The translations under genes were made by a program, and so were the position numbers. DNA of 64,000 nucleotides from Acuticoccus yangtzensis (GTDB taxonomy: Bacteria > Pseudomonadota > Alphaproteobacteria > Rhizobiales > Amorphaceae): the NCBI RefSeq assembly GCF_001927245.1, contig NZ_MJUX01000003.1:62001-126000 (forward strand), written 5' to 3'. This document shows, one piece after another, positions 37,597 through 45,598 of this stretch (position 1 is the stretch's first letter; each line of letters starts with the position of its first letter). A model generated the notes under the pieces. That model was given only the letters and a program-made list of their open reading frames with translations, was not told where the DNA came from and searched no databases.

Positions 37597-37980
37597 ATGC
37601 TCATCAATGGTTTCACGTCCGAGACGGCAGGTCGTTCACCAGACGCGGTGTCCTTGTTCTGGTGGCAAGGCTGGAGCAGCGCCTGGTACGTCACATCTGT
37701 ATTTGATATCAAAGGCTTCCATTGCGACGCGCCGGGAACCTTCGTGCTCGTGCGGCGCGAACCGAATGGAAGCTGCACCCCGCTTCTGGTCGGCGCGTGC
37801 GAGAATGTGAGCGATGATCTGTTTGCCCATCACGGTCCGGCACTGATGCGCGCCATCAAATCCGGCGCCACTGAAGTGCATGTGCATCTTCTCGCCAATT
37901 CGCCGAAGGATCGTGCCGCGGTGATGGAAGATATCGCACAGGGCTGGCAGATGCCGGTTCACCCGGCGCCCGTCGCGTGA
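37597..37980 (+). CDS. Hypothetical protein, possibly GIY-YIG-like
   Basis: Protein of 127 residues. AAGGAGG precedes ATG 37597 by 5 nt, which fixes the start although the frame is open 174 nt further upstream. Segment GTFVLVRREPNGSCTPLLVGACENV, followed by ATEVHVHLLANSPKDRAAV, recalls the two-strand core of GIY-YIG-fold proteins. The GIY and YIG residues themselves are degenerate, and a catalytic Arg/Glu pair is not obvious. It precedes glycerate kinase by 25 nt and may be co-transcribed. Function unknown. Confidence 0.65.
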   Translation: MLINGFTSETAGRSPDAVSLFWWQGWSSAWYVTSVFDIKGFHCDAPGTFVLVRREPNGSCTPLLVGACENVSDDLFAHHGPALMRAIKSGATEVHVHLLANSPKDRAAVMEDIAQGWQMPVHPAPVA

Positions 37981-38005
37981 GGGGCGGAACCGGCTTCTGA
38001 TCCCT

Positions 38006-39148
38006 GTGAAGATTCTCGTTGCTTGCGACAAGTTTCGCGGAAGCCTGACGGCCCGCGAAGCCAATACCACCATTCTCGAGGCGTTGGCCTCCAGCCGCCT
38101 CGAGGCTGTGGGCGCGGACGTTGCCATCGCCGATGGGGGCGAGGGCACGCTGGACGCCCTTTTGAGCGACAGCCTCACCCTCACGACGTCGACGATCACC
38201 GGCCCGTTCGGCGGCACGGTCGAAGCGCCCTGGGGCCTCGACCGTGCCGCCGCACGCGCCGTCATCGAGATGGCGCTTGCGGCGGGGCACCACATGGTGA
38301 CCGCGGGGTATGACCCGGACCGGGCCACCAGCGCCGGGATCGGCGACCTCATCCGCGCCGCGTTGGACGAGGGGGTGACGGAAATCGTCGTCTCCGTCGG
38401 CGGCTCGGTCTCGGTCGACGGCGGGGCGGGCGCGCTCGAAGCGCTGGGCGCCCGTTATTTCGCTGCCGACGAGGAGCCTGTGGTCAGCCCCGCCGGCCGG
38501 GCGCTCCACACCGTCGAATCGGTCGACCTCTCGCGCCTCGACCCGCGTCTTGCGGGCGTGACGATCATCCTCGCCGCCGACGTCGACAATCCGCTCACCG
38601 GGCCGCGAGGCGCCGCGCGCGTGTTCGGCCCGCAGAAGGGCGTGAAGGCGGACGATATCGACGCCTTCGACGCCGCGCTCAACCATTTTGCCGACCGCAT
38701 CGCCACCGCGACGGGGGCGCCTTCTCTCGCGACGACCCCGTTCGCGGGTGCGGCGGGCGGCATGATGGTGGGCCTTTCGGCGGCGGCCGAGACACGGGCG
38801 GTCGACGGCTTCTCGCTGATCTACGCTCACCATCGCCTGGACGAGCGCATTGCCGAAGCCGACCTCGTGGTCACCGGCGAGGGTTCGCTGGACGCGCAGT
38901 CGCTGTCGGGCAAGGGGCCGGTGGCGGTGGCGCGGGCAGCGCAAGCGGCGGGCAAGCCCGCCATCGCGCTCGCCGGGCGCGTCGCGGCGACGCCGGACGA
39001 GCTGGCGGCAAACGGGGTGACGGCGGCCTTTGCCATCGGCCGCGCCCCGGCGACCTTGGACGACGCGCTGAAGGCGGCGAAAACCTCGCTCTTCGACACC
39101 GCTCGCGCCGCATTCGACGCTGTGGCCGCCGGTCGTCGTCTCGGCTGA
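38006..39148 (+). CDS. Glycerate kinase (GarK/GlxK family)
   Basis: Phosphorylates glycerate to 2-phosphoglycerate (class I family). The 380-residue protein opens KILVACDKFRGSLTAREA, with IADGGEGTLDAL, VSVGGSVSVDGGAGALEALG, AADVDNPLTGPRGAARVFGPQKG, and DLVVTGEGSLDAQSLSGKGP in the C-terminal half; all are family motifs. The start is GTG 38006. It links serine-cycle or glyoxylate carbon to glycolysis, in keeping with the nearby one-carbon genes, though these are 13 kb away. Confidence 0.93.
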   Translation: MKILVACDKFRGSLTAREANTTILEALASSRLEAVGADVAIADGGEGTLDALLSDSLTLTTSTITGPFGGTVEAPWGLDRAAARAVIEMALAAGHHMVTAGYDPDRATSAGIGDLIRAALDEGVTEIVVSVGGSVSVDGGAGALEALGARYFAADEEPVVSPAGRALHTVESVDLSRLDPRLAGVTIILAADVDNPLTGPRGAARVFGPQKGVKADDIDAFDAALNHFADRIATATGAPSLATTPFAGAAGGMMVGLSAAAETRAVDGFSLIYAHHRLDERIAEADLVVTGEGSLDAQSLSGKGPVAVARAAQAAGKPAIALAGRVAATPDELAANGVTAAFAIGRAPATLDDALKAAKTSLFDTARAAFDAVAAGRRLG

Positions 39149-39165
39149 GCGCCACTGCGCATGGG

Positions 39166-39189
39166 GCGGCGCCCGGTTCGGGGCGCCGC
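39166..39189. terminator. Bidirectional hairpin between convergent genes
   Basis: GCGGCGCCC and GGGCGCCGC form a perfect 9-bp stem with a 6-nt loop, midway between the stops of glycerate kinase (+) and the TIGR02186 gene (-). No T-run, so strength is uncertain. Confidence 0.5.
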
Positions 39190-39202
39190 GTCCCGCCGCA
39201 TC

Positions 39203-39943
39203 TTAGCCGCGGCGGAAGACGACGCCGCCGACATATCCCGTGACGAGCGCCAGAACCACCGCGCCGAGACCGTAGAAGAGCGGCTGCTCGCGGCTCCACT
39301 GGAAGACGCGCTGCTCGAACCCCGTCTTGTGGACGTCGAATCGCAGCTCCTCTGTGGCAAGGTTCACCTCGCCCGCATAGAGGAAGGCGAAGACGCGGTA
39401 GCGCCCGTCGGACAGAAGCGGTGGCAGCGGGATCTCGGTCCGGAAGAAGGTGCGGCTGAGCTTCTCCACTCCGTCAAGCTCTTCGACATAAAGGCCCTGA
39501 CTCATGCGCGCGGCGGCGAGTGCGGCCCGGTGCTCGGCGCGCCGGTCGCCGTCGTCCTCCACGCTGATCAGCGACAGGCTTCTGGCCGGTCCGCCCGCGT
39601 CCTCGATCAGGCCCCGGGCGCCGGGGGTGGAGAAGAGGCCGTAATAGGACGGCATCCGGTCGAACTCCTCTCCCTTCCCGTTCATCCAGATGCCGAATCT
39701 GCGTTCACGCCTTTGGACCAGCACGTTCTGCTCGGGCCCGCGCACGGCGATGATGATCTCGTAGCTGCCGGAGCGGGCGACGGTGTTGGCGTCGCGCTCG
39801 ACCACGCCGAACAGGGAGAGGGTGGCACCGGAGAAGTTGGAGCCGATGGCGATCACGTTGCTGGAGAGGGCGACGGTGAGCGTCTCGGCCTTCAGCGGCG
39901 GGGCGGCCAGGAGGATGAGGAGGGGGGCGAGCCAGCGCACCAT
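39203..39943 (-). CDS. TIGR02186-type membrane-anchored periplasmic protein
   Basis: Protein of 246 residues. It has a signal peptide (residues 1-19, ending PLKA|ET), a beta-rich periplasmic body (LSSNVIAIGSNFSGATLSLFG, IIIAVRGPEQNVLVQRRERRFGIWMN, TFFRTEIPLPPLLSDGRYRVFAFLYAGE) and a C-terminal TM helix (about 222-242). This family is found next to TauE/SafE exporters in alphaproteobacteria, as here: the exporter stop is one base upstream of its start. It is probably an accessory subunit of that exporter (inference). Confidence 0.85.
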   Translation of the reverse strand: MVRWLAPLLILLAAPPLKAETLTVALSSNVIAIGSNFSGATLSLFGVVERDANTVARSGSYEIIIAVRGPEQNVLVQRRERRFGIWMNGKGEEFDRMPSYYGLFSTPGARGLIEDAGGPARSLSLISVEDDGDRRAEHRAALAAARMSQGLYVEELDGVEKLSRTFFRTEIPLPPLLSDGRYRVFAFLYAGEVNLATEELRFDVHKTGFEQRVFQWSREQPLFYGLGAVVLALVTGYVGGVVFRRG

Positions 39944-39944
39944 G

Positions 39945-40880
39945 TCAGCGGGCCAATGTGGTGATGGCGAAGAGATCGTCCGGGGTGAGGACGAGGTTGA
40001 GGGCGAAGCGCACGCCGACGATGAGGACGAGGAGGCCGAGGAGGGCGCGCAGATGTTCGCCGCGCATGGCCTGGCCGAGCGAGGCGCCGATCTGCGCGCC
40101 GATCACCCCGCCGATCATCAGGATGAAGGCCAGCATGATGTCGACGGCCTGGGAGGCGAGGGCGTGGCTGACGGTGGCGATCGCCATGACGCCGACGATC
40201 TGCACCAGCGAGGTGCCGACGACGACCGAGGTCGGCACCTTGAGGAGGTAGATGAGGGCGGGAACCATGATGAACCCGCCGCCGATGCCGAGGAGGGTGC
40301 CGAGGAAGGAGATGGACGCGCCGAGCCCGAAGACGGGCAGGATGGAGATGTAGAGCTTGGAGCGGCGGAAGCGGACCTTCAGCGGAAGGCGGTGGATCCA
40401 GCCGCGGCCGGGGGAGCGGCGCACGGGGGCGAGCGGTTCGCCCCGGCGGCGGGCAGCCCTGGCGCGCAGCATGGCGCGCACGCTCTCGTTCAGCATCAGC
40501 CCGCCGATGGTGCCGAGGAAGATCGTGTAACAGATGGCGATGACGAGGGTGAGCTGGCCGAGGCTGCCGAGGGCGGCGAAGAGTTCGGCCCCGGCATAGG
40601 CGCCGAGCGACCCTGCCGCGATGAGGCAGAAGGCGAGTTTGAAGTCGACCTGTTTGCGCCGCCAATAGGAGAGTGCGCCTGAGGTGGAGCTGGCGACGAT
40701 CTGCGGTGTGACGGAGGCGACGGCGACCGCGGGCGGAATGCCGGAGAAGATGAGGAGCGGCGTCATGAGGAAGCCGCCGCCGACGCCGAAGAGGCCGGAG
40801 ATGAGGCCGACCGCCGCGCCCATGGCGAGGACGAGCAGCACGCTGACGGGCATTTCCGCGATGGGAAGGTAGAGGGTCAC
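39945..40880 (-). CDS. TauE/SafE (TSUP) family sulfite/anion exporter
   Basis: Inner-membrane transporter of 311 residues, with two repeats each carrying the family glycine motif: GLISGLFGVGGGFLMTPLL near residue 25 and FLGTLLGIGGGFIMVPALIYL near 192. VASVTPQIVASSTSGALSYWRR and TSLVQIVGVMAIATVSHAL are the paired second motifs. A basic cytoplasmic loop lies between the halves. Start GTG 40880. Substrates in the family include sulfite and sulfonates; the exact one is not known. Confidence 0.92.
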   Translation of the reverse strand: MTLYLPIAEMPVSVLLVLAMGAAVGLISGLFGVGGGFLMTPLLIFSGIPPAVAVASVTPQIVASSTSGALSYWRRKQVDFKLAFCLIAAGSLGAYAGAELFAALGSLGQLTLVIAICYTIFLGTIGGLMLNESVRAMLRARAARRRGEPLAPVRRSPGRGWIHRLPLKVRFRRSKLYISILPVFGLGASISFLGTLLGIGGGFIMVPALIYLLKVPTSVVVGTSLVQIVGVMAIATVSHALASQAVDIMLAFILMIGGVIGAQIGASLGQAMRGEHLRALLGLLVLIVGVRFALNLVLTPDDLFAITTLAR

Positions 40881-41032
40881 GGGCGCTGCCCTTGTCGCTG
40901 GTGCGGGCCTTCAGGGGTCACGCGGGTTCACCTGGCCGTGGGGTCGAGTGGCGGGCCGGGCCGGTGCGCGGCGGCTGAGACGGGTGGCGGCGCGGGCGTG
41001 GCGGATGAGACTGCAAGGATCGAATGGCACCC

Positions 41033-42214
41033 TCAGGGCAGGGCGAGGGCGACGAAGGCGCCGCGAAACAGGGACACGACGGCGCGCAAGGCGGTCCGCA
41101 CCACGCCTTTGACGAGGCGCACGGCAAGGAGCCCCGCGGCCCATGCGGCGAGGCTGTAGAGGAAGGCGATGAGCATGGCGACCCCGCGCACCGCGGCACG
41201 GAAGGCGCGCAAGCTGGTCTTGCCGGTCAGCTCAGCGACGGCGCGGCTTCGGGCGCCGAAGCGGCCGGTGAAGGTGGCGAGCTCGGTCGCGTCGCCGGTG
41301 TGGCGCACGGTGCGCATCAGCTTCACGGCTTCGGCGGGGCCGGCGTTGGTGGCCATGGTGCCGACGGCCGAGAGCGTGGTGGTCAGCTCCGCGCGTGCGG
41401 CCGCGGGGGTGAGATCGGCGGAGGCGTCGCCTGCGGTGGTGCGGCCGGTCGTGCGGGCGGCGGGGCTGCTGCCGGTGGCCGCCGTCTCGCCCCTGCGGGC
41501 GGCGGCGATCTGATCGGCGGTGCGCACGGGGGTCATCCCGCCCGTCGCACGGGTCGCGGCGAGGGCGGCGCCTGCGGGAGCGTCGGCCGAGCGGGCGGCG
41601 GTGCGGCCGAGGCGCACCAGGCTCGACGCGAAGTCCACCGTGATGTTGCCGGTGCGCTTGGCGACCTTGAGCACGGAGACGGCGGCCTTGACGGTCAGCG
41701 AGGCGCCGCCGGTGGCGAGCGTCACCCCCTCGGCGGCGAGCCCGACGGCGGCGAGGCCGAGGAGAAATTGCGAATAGTCCTCGCCGATGGCCGCTTTGCC
41801 GCCTTCGCGGACGATGTCGCGCACGTCGCCCACCACGGTGAGGTCGGAGACGACGGCGCCGGCGAGGCCGGCCGCGCTGTCGGCATGGCCGGTGATGTAG
41901 GCGCCGGCGAAGTCTCCCGCGTTGCGCAGCGCGGAGGCGAGGGGGGTCTGCGCGGCGGCCAGCGCGTCGACGTTGGCGGCGGAGAGGGGTTTGCCGAGTT
42001 CTTCGGCGAGGCCGGCGAACTGGACGGCGAGGGAAATGTCCCCATCGTCCAGCGCGGCGGCGACCTTCTGGTCCAACGTGTCGCCGGGGGTGGCGGCCTG
42101 CAGCTCGCGCCGGATCTCACGCTCCTGAAAGCCCGTGTAGAGGCGGGGAACGGCCAGCGCCAGGAAGGCGACTGTGCCGATCGAAAGGATCGTGGCGGCG
42201 GGGAGAATGCGCAT
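41033..42214 (-). CDS. Unknown membrane protein, Ala-rich, with N- and C-terminal hydrophobic regions
   Basis: Unrecognised protein of 393 residues. TM helix at about 5-23, a charged segment to 130, a hydrophobic Ala/Gly-rich hairpin at about 150-185 (LGLAAVGLAAEGVTLATGGASLTVKAA), a Thr/Ala-rich linker, and two C-terminal hydrophobic helices (from about 335) with regularly spaced basic residues (VRLVKGVVRTALRAVVSLFRG). The start at ATG 42214 is the first with a clean TM; an upstream in-frame Met (MCAADPLRTLEDL) would add 18 residues. No partner gene is obvious. Confidence 0.7.
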   Translation of the reverse strand: MRILPAATILSIGTVAFLALAVPRLYTGFQEREIRRELQAATPGDTLDQKVAAALDDGDISLAVQFAGLAEELGKPLSAANVDALAAAQTPLASALRNAGDFAGAYITGHADSAAGLAGAVVSDLTVVGDVRDIVREGGKAAIGEDYSQFLLGLAAVGLAAEGVTLATGGASLTVKAAVSVLKVAKRTGNITVDFASSLVRLGRTAARSADAPAGAALAATRATGGMTPVRTADQIAAARRGETAATGSSPAARTTGRTTAGDASADLTPAAARAELTTTLSAVGTMATNAGPAEAVKLMRTVRHTGDATELATFTGRFGARSRAVAELTGKTSLRAFRAAVRGVAMLIAFLYSLAAWAAGLLAVRLVKGVVRTALRAVVSLFRGAFVALALP

Positions 42215-42509
42215 CGCTTGACTGTCGTTGAGATCCTCGAGCGTGCGTAGCGGGTCCGCTGCGCACATCCATAATATCACACTCTTGCCGATCGGCGAGG
42301 GGGCAGGTGCCCTCGTCCCACGCCGGGCTTTCGCTTGGCCCGCCGGACGGCCGGTGCCGCGGCGTGCGGCCGCCCCGCCCGTACCGCGACGGGGCCGGGC
42401 GGGGGCATGCTGAAGGCTCCCCACGCAGAACTCGTCCGGGAGCACGCGGCACCTTCGCGCCTCGGATATGAAAGCTCGCTGAACAACTGTTTGACGCCCC
42501 AGGAAACGC

Positions 42510-43754
42510 ATGGCACTGCCCGCGCACGAAGGCGCGGCGTCGGCCATGACGTCTTTCACCTCACAATATGGAGCGCTTATGGGCGATCTTTTGGCTTCGG
42601 TCCGGTCGGCGGCGCAGCGCACGCCCATCTCCGGCATCATTTCGACGGCCAATCACGGGCGGCAGGTGCCGGGCACCATCCCGCTGTGGGCGGGCGAGGG
42701 CGACCTGCCGACGCCGCGTTTCATCGCCGAGGCCGCGGCCAAGGCGCTCTATGACGGCGAGACCTTCTACACCCACTCGCGCGGCATACCTGAGTTGCGC
42801 GAGGCGATCGCCGGCTACTACGAAGAGCAGTTCGGACGGCCGTTCGATCCGGACACCTTCTTCGTCACCGGGTCCGGCATGCAGGCGATTCAGCTCTGCG
42901 TGGCGATGACCGTGGGGGCGGGCGAGGACATCCTCATCCCGACGCCGTCGTGGCCGAACGCGGCCGGCGCGTCGACGGTGATCGGCGCCAACCCTGTCAT
43001 TGTGCCGATGGCAGAAGACGCCGGCCGCTGGGTGCTGACGGTGGAGATGCTGGAGAAGGCGATGACGCCGCAGACGCGGGCGATCTTCGTCAACTCCCCG
43101 GCCAATCCGACCGGGTGGACGGCGACGCGCGAGGAGATGGAGGCGATTCTGGCCTTCGCGCGGGCGAACGAGCTCTGGATCATCGCCGACGAGATCTATT
43201 CGCGCTTCATCTGGACCGGTGCGTCGCGGGCGCCGTCCTTCCTCGACATCGCCGAGCCGGACGACCGCATCTTGTGGGTCGGCACCTTCTCGAAGAACTG
43301 GGCGATGACGGGGTGGCGCATGGGCTGGATCCACGCCCCTCTGGCGCTGAAGCAGACGCTGGAGAACCTCATTCAATATTCGACGTCGGGCACGGCGGTG
43401 TTCATGCAGCGCGCGGGCATCGCGGCGATCACCGAGGGAGACTGGTTCGTGCGCTCGATGATCGAGCGGGCGCGCGAGGGGCGGGACATCGTGGCCGAGG
43501 CGCTGGCGGGGCGGAACCGGGTGACCTTCGCGCCGCCGGACGGGGCCTTCTACGCCTTCTTCAAGGTAGACGGGCTGGAATCATCGCGGCAAGCGGCGAT
43601 CGACCTGATCGACAAGGCGCAGGTGGGGACGGCGCCGGGCACCGCCTTCGGGGAGAATGGCGAAGGTTATGTCCGGGTGTGCTTTTTGCGCAGCAGCGAC
43701 AGTCTGCGCGAGGCCATGAGCAGAATCGTCAATTATCTTGAGACTTTAGGGTAA
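42510..43754 (+). CDS. PLP-dependent aminotransferase, class I/II
   Basis: Fold-type I aminotransferase of 414 residues. Seen are PLWAGEGDLPTP, GSGMQAIQL, SPANPTGWTATREEM (Asn/Pro contact), IIADEIYSRFIW (Asp/Tyr at PLP), WVGTFSKNWAMTGWRMGW (Schiff-base Lys) and GYVRVCFLRSS (substrate Arg). AGGA precedes the ATG by 5 nt; a second Met 12 codons on is an alternative. The family is broad (aspartate, aromatic, alanine), so substrate is unknown. It stands alone and is closed by a strong terminator. Confidence 0.93.
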   Translation: MALPAHEGAASAMTSFTSQYGALMGDLLASVRSAAQRTPISGIISTANHGRQVPGTIPLWAGEGDLPTPRFIAEAAAKALYDGETFYTHSRGIPELREAIAGYYEEQFGRPFDPDTFFVTGSGMQAIQLCVAMTVGAGEDILIPTPSWPNAAGASTVIGANPVIVPMAEDAGRWVLTVEMLEKAMTPQTRAIFVNSPANPTGWTATREEMEAILAFARANELWIIADEIYSRFIWTGASRAPSFLDIAEPDDRILWVGTFSKNWAMTGWRMGWIHAPLALKQTLENLIQYSTSGTAVFMQRAGIAAITEGDWFVRSMIERAREGRDIVAEALAGRNRVTFAPPDGAFYAFFKVDGLESSRQAAIDLIDKAQVGTAPGTAFGENGEGYVRVCFLRSSDSLREAMSRIVNYLETLG

Positions 43755-43897
43755 GTCGCGGGGCGGCCTGCGGGGCGAATCTCTGCGGGTTGTCCACCAG
43801 ACCTTGAACCGGGCTTGCATAGGGCGACGAATTTCGTCTGCCAGTTATCCCCGTGCGGCATGATTTGTGCGACAGTGGTGTCGCTCCTCCCTCAACT

Positions 43898-43928
43898 GGG
43901 GTTCGGCCTTCGGGTCGGACCCCTTTTT
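43898..43928 (+). terminator. Rho-independent terminator upstream of rnpB
   Basis: An 11-bp stem (GGGGTTCGGCC with GGTCGGACCCC, two G-T pairs) closed by a TTCG tetraloop is followed by TTTTT. It insulates rnpB from the aminotransferase gene. Confidence 0.88.
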
Positions 43929-44006
43929 CCTTTGGCAATCCGGCGCCGGTTGGTGGCGGGTCGGCGGAGTGGATTGCGTTTGGTGCGGCGGCGGGTCATA
44001 GAGCGC

Positions 44007-44383
44007 GGGCCAGCCGGTCGGACGGCCGCTCCGGCAGGGTCGAAAGGCCGCCGGGGAGGAAAGTCCGGGCTCCACGGAAACACGGCGCCGGATAACGTCC
44101 GGCGGGGGTGACCCCAGGGAAAGTGCCACAGAAATCAGACCGCCCGCGTTCGCGCGGGTAAGGGTGAAACGGTGGGGTAAGAGCCCACCGCGGCGGCGGC
44201 AACGTCGCCGGCACGGCAAACCCCGCCGGGAGCAAGACCGCATAGGGATGGTGGCGCGTTTCCGGCCATAACCGTCCGGGTGGGTCGCATGAGGCGTCCG
44301 GCGACGGGCGTCCCAGATGAATGGTCGTCACGCGGGGGGTCCGCCCTCGCCATACAGAACCCGGCTTATAGACCGGCTGGCAT
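44007..44383 (+). ncRNA. rnpB: RNase P RNA (class A)
   Basis: Catalytic RNA of RNase P, which trims tRNA 5' ends. The 5' core GAGGAAAGTCCGGGCTCC (44055-44072) is diagnostic. Further hallmarks are CCACAGAAA, GGTAAGAGCCCACC, GCAAACCCC and the 3' block AACCCGGCTTATAG. The P1 helix closes the molecule: GCCAGCCGGTC at 44009-44019 pairs with GACCGGCTGGC at 44371-44381. Ends are set from P1 and may be off by a few bases. It stands between the aminotransferase terminator and mraZ. Confidence 0.96.
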
Positions 44384-44958
44384 TTCCTCTTTCCCGGTTC
44401 GCATCGCGCTCCAGCGTAGCACTCTCCCGCGTCTGTCAGCGGACGGGAGGCATTGCGGTGCGCGCGCCGGCCTGAACGACGAGCATTCCGGCGCCGCGAG
44501 TTGCGATCCGATTGTCTCACCGCGCGGCGCGCTGGTCTGGCCGGGAACGGGCCATGCTCCGGCGGGCAGGGGGCGCCATGGTCCGATCGTGGGATGGCAT
44601 GGGTGTGGCCCATGGGATCGCGTGGGCGAGGGGCGGCGCAGCGTGGGGAGCCGCGCGATGGCCCGCCGCGCGGCGTCGTCCGAGGCGCTCTTCCGCGGCG
44701 TTGCGCCTGATCCGTCGCCCGTGGTGTGCCGGTCTTGCGATGGGCTGGCGTGGGGCTGCGGCCGCAGGTGCGCACTGCCGCGCAATTTCCGGGCCTGTTA
44801 ACCGATCTGAGCAGGCCGAAGTCCCGTCCCAGGGGCTCGGCGATGATCCCCATATGTTCCAATTTTCCCAGAAAAACCGCGGAGTTTGTGCCCTTGTTGC
44901 CGATGGGGCACAGGGGGTCCGTGTCCGTCAAATCCAACCGGTTTGGTAAATCGATTCG
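44384..44958. other. Intergenic region between rnpB and mraZ, no supported gene
   Basis: About 575 nt. Several open frames exist on both strands but none has a ribosome site with a recognisable product. GC falls from about 44,850 on towards the mraZ promoter. Confidence 0.5.
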
Positions 44959-44998
44959 TTGACGCCCATGTGAGCCCATGGTATCCCAAATCATCCCG
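44959..44998 (+). promoter_or_regulatory. mraZ/dcw promoter with four MraZ boxes
   Basis: On the minus strand the pentamers CGGGA, TGGGA, TGGGC and TGGGC (plus-strand positions 44994-44998, 44984-44988, 44974-44978 and 44964-44968) are spaced exactly 10 bp apart, giving TGGGN-N5 repeats as in known MraZ operators. They cover a possible promoter, TTGACG (44959-44964), 17 nt, TATCCC (44982-44987). MraZ would thus control its own cluster. Confidence 0.72.
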
Positions 44999-45058
44999 TT
45001 ACGGAGCGTGCGGGGGGATTCCACGGGCGGTCACTCGCCGCCCAGCGCGGGAGCTGGG

Positions 45059-45598
45059 GTGGCGCGGTTCGTCTCGAACTACACGAACAAGCTCGACGCC
45101 AAAGGGCGGGTCTCCATCCCCGCGCCCTTTCGCTCGATCTTGGTCCGTGATGGTTACGAGGGGCTTTATTGCTTCCGTTCGATGAGTGCTCCAACTGTCG
45201 ATGCGGGAGGTTTTCAGTTGTTGAACGTCCTCGAATCCCGCCTTGCTGATTTCGATCCGATGACGGACGAGCACGAAGCCCTGGCGATGACCTTTTACGG
45301 CGCATCCGAACAGCTGCGCATCGACAGTGAAGGCCGCGTCGTCTTCACCGATACCATCCGCGCCCATGCCGGCATCGACAAAGAGGTCACGTTTGTTGGC
45401 ATGAATTATAAATTCCAGATCTGGAATCCCGATGCTTATGAGACGCACCGCCAGGAAGCCCAGGCGCGTGCGCTCGAGGTCATGCGCCGCGGCGGGCAGC
45501 GCAACGGGCGCGGCGAAGGCGGCGCCGGACGCGGCCTGTCGCTGACCGAGATGATGGGCGCGCGCCGCCGCGAGACCGGCGGGGACGGCGAGCTGTGA
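45059..45598 (+). CDS. mraZ: Transcriptional regulator MraZ
   Basis: Double AbrB-like regulator of 179 residues that controls the dcw cluster. First half: ARFVSNYTNKLDAKGRVSIPAPFRS; second half: SEQLRIDSEGRVVFTDTIRAHAGIDKEVTFVGMNYKFQIWNP. The C-terminal tail (RRGGQRNGRGEGGAGRGLS) is basic and low-complexity. I chose GTG 45059 because GGGAG stands just upstream and homologues start at RFVSNYTN. The earlier in-frame ATG at 44978 falls inside the MraZ-box operator. Its stop overlaps rsmH (GTGA). Confidence 0.93.
   Translation: MARFVSNYTNKLDAKGRVSIPAPFRSILVRDGYEGLYCFRSMSAPTVDAGGFQLLNVLESRLADFDPMTDEHEALAMTFYGASEQLRIDSEGRVVFTDTIRAHAGIDKEVTFVGMNYKFQIWNPDAYETHRQEAQARALEVMRRGGQRNGRGEGGAGRGLSLTEMMGARRRETGGDGEL

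Noticed and set aside
44366-44949. Several 78-145-codon frames between rnpB and mraZ
   Set aside because: They contradict one another on both strands, start inside rnpB in part, and encode nothing recognisable.
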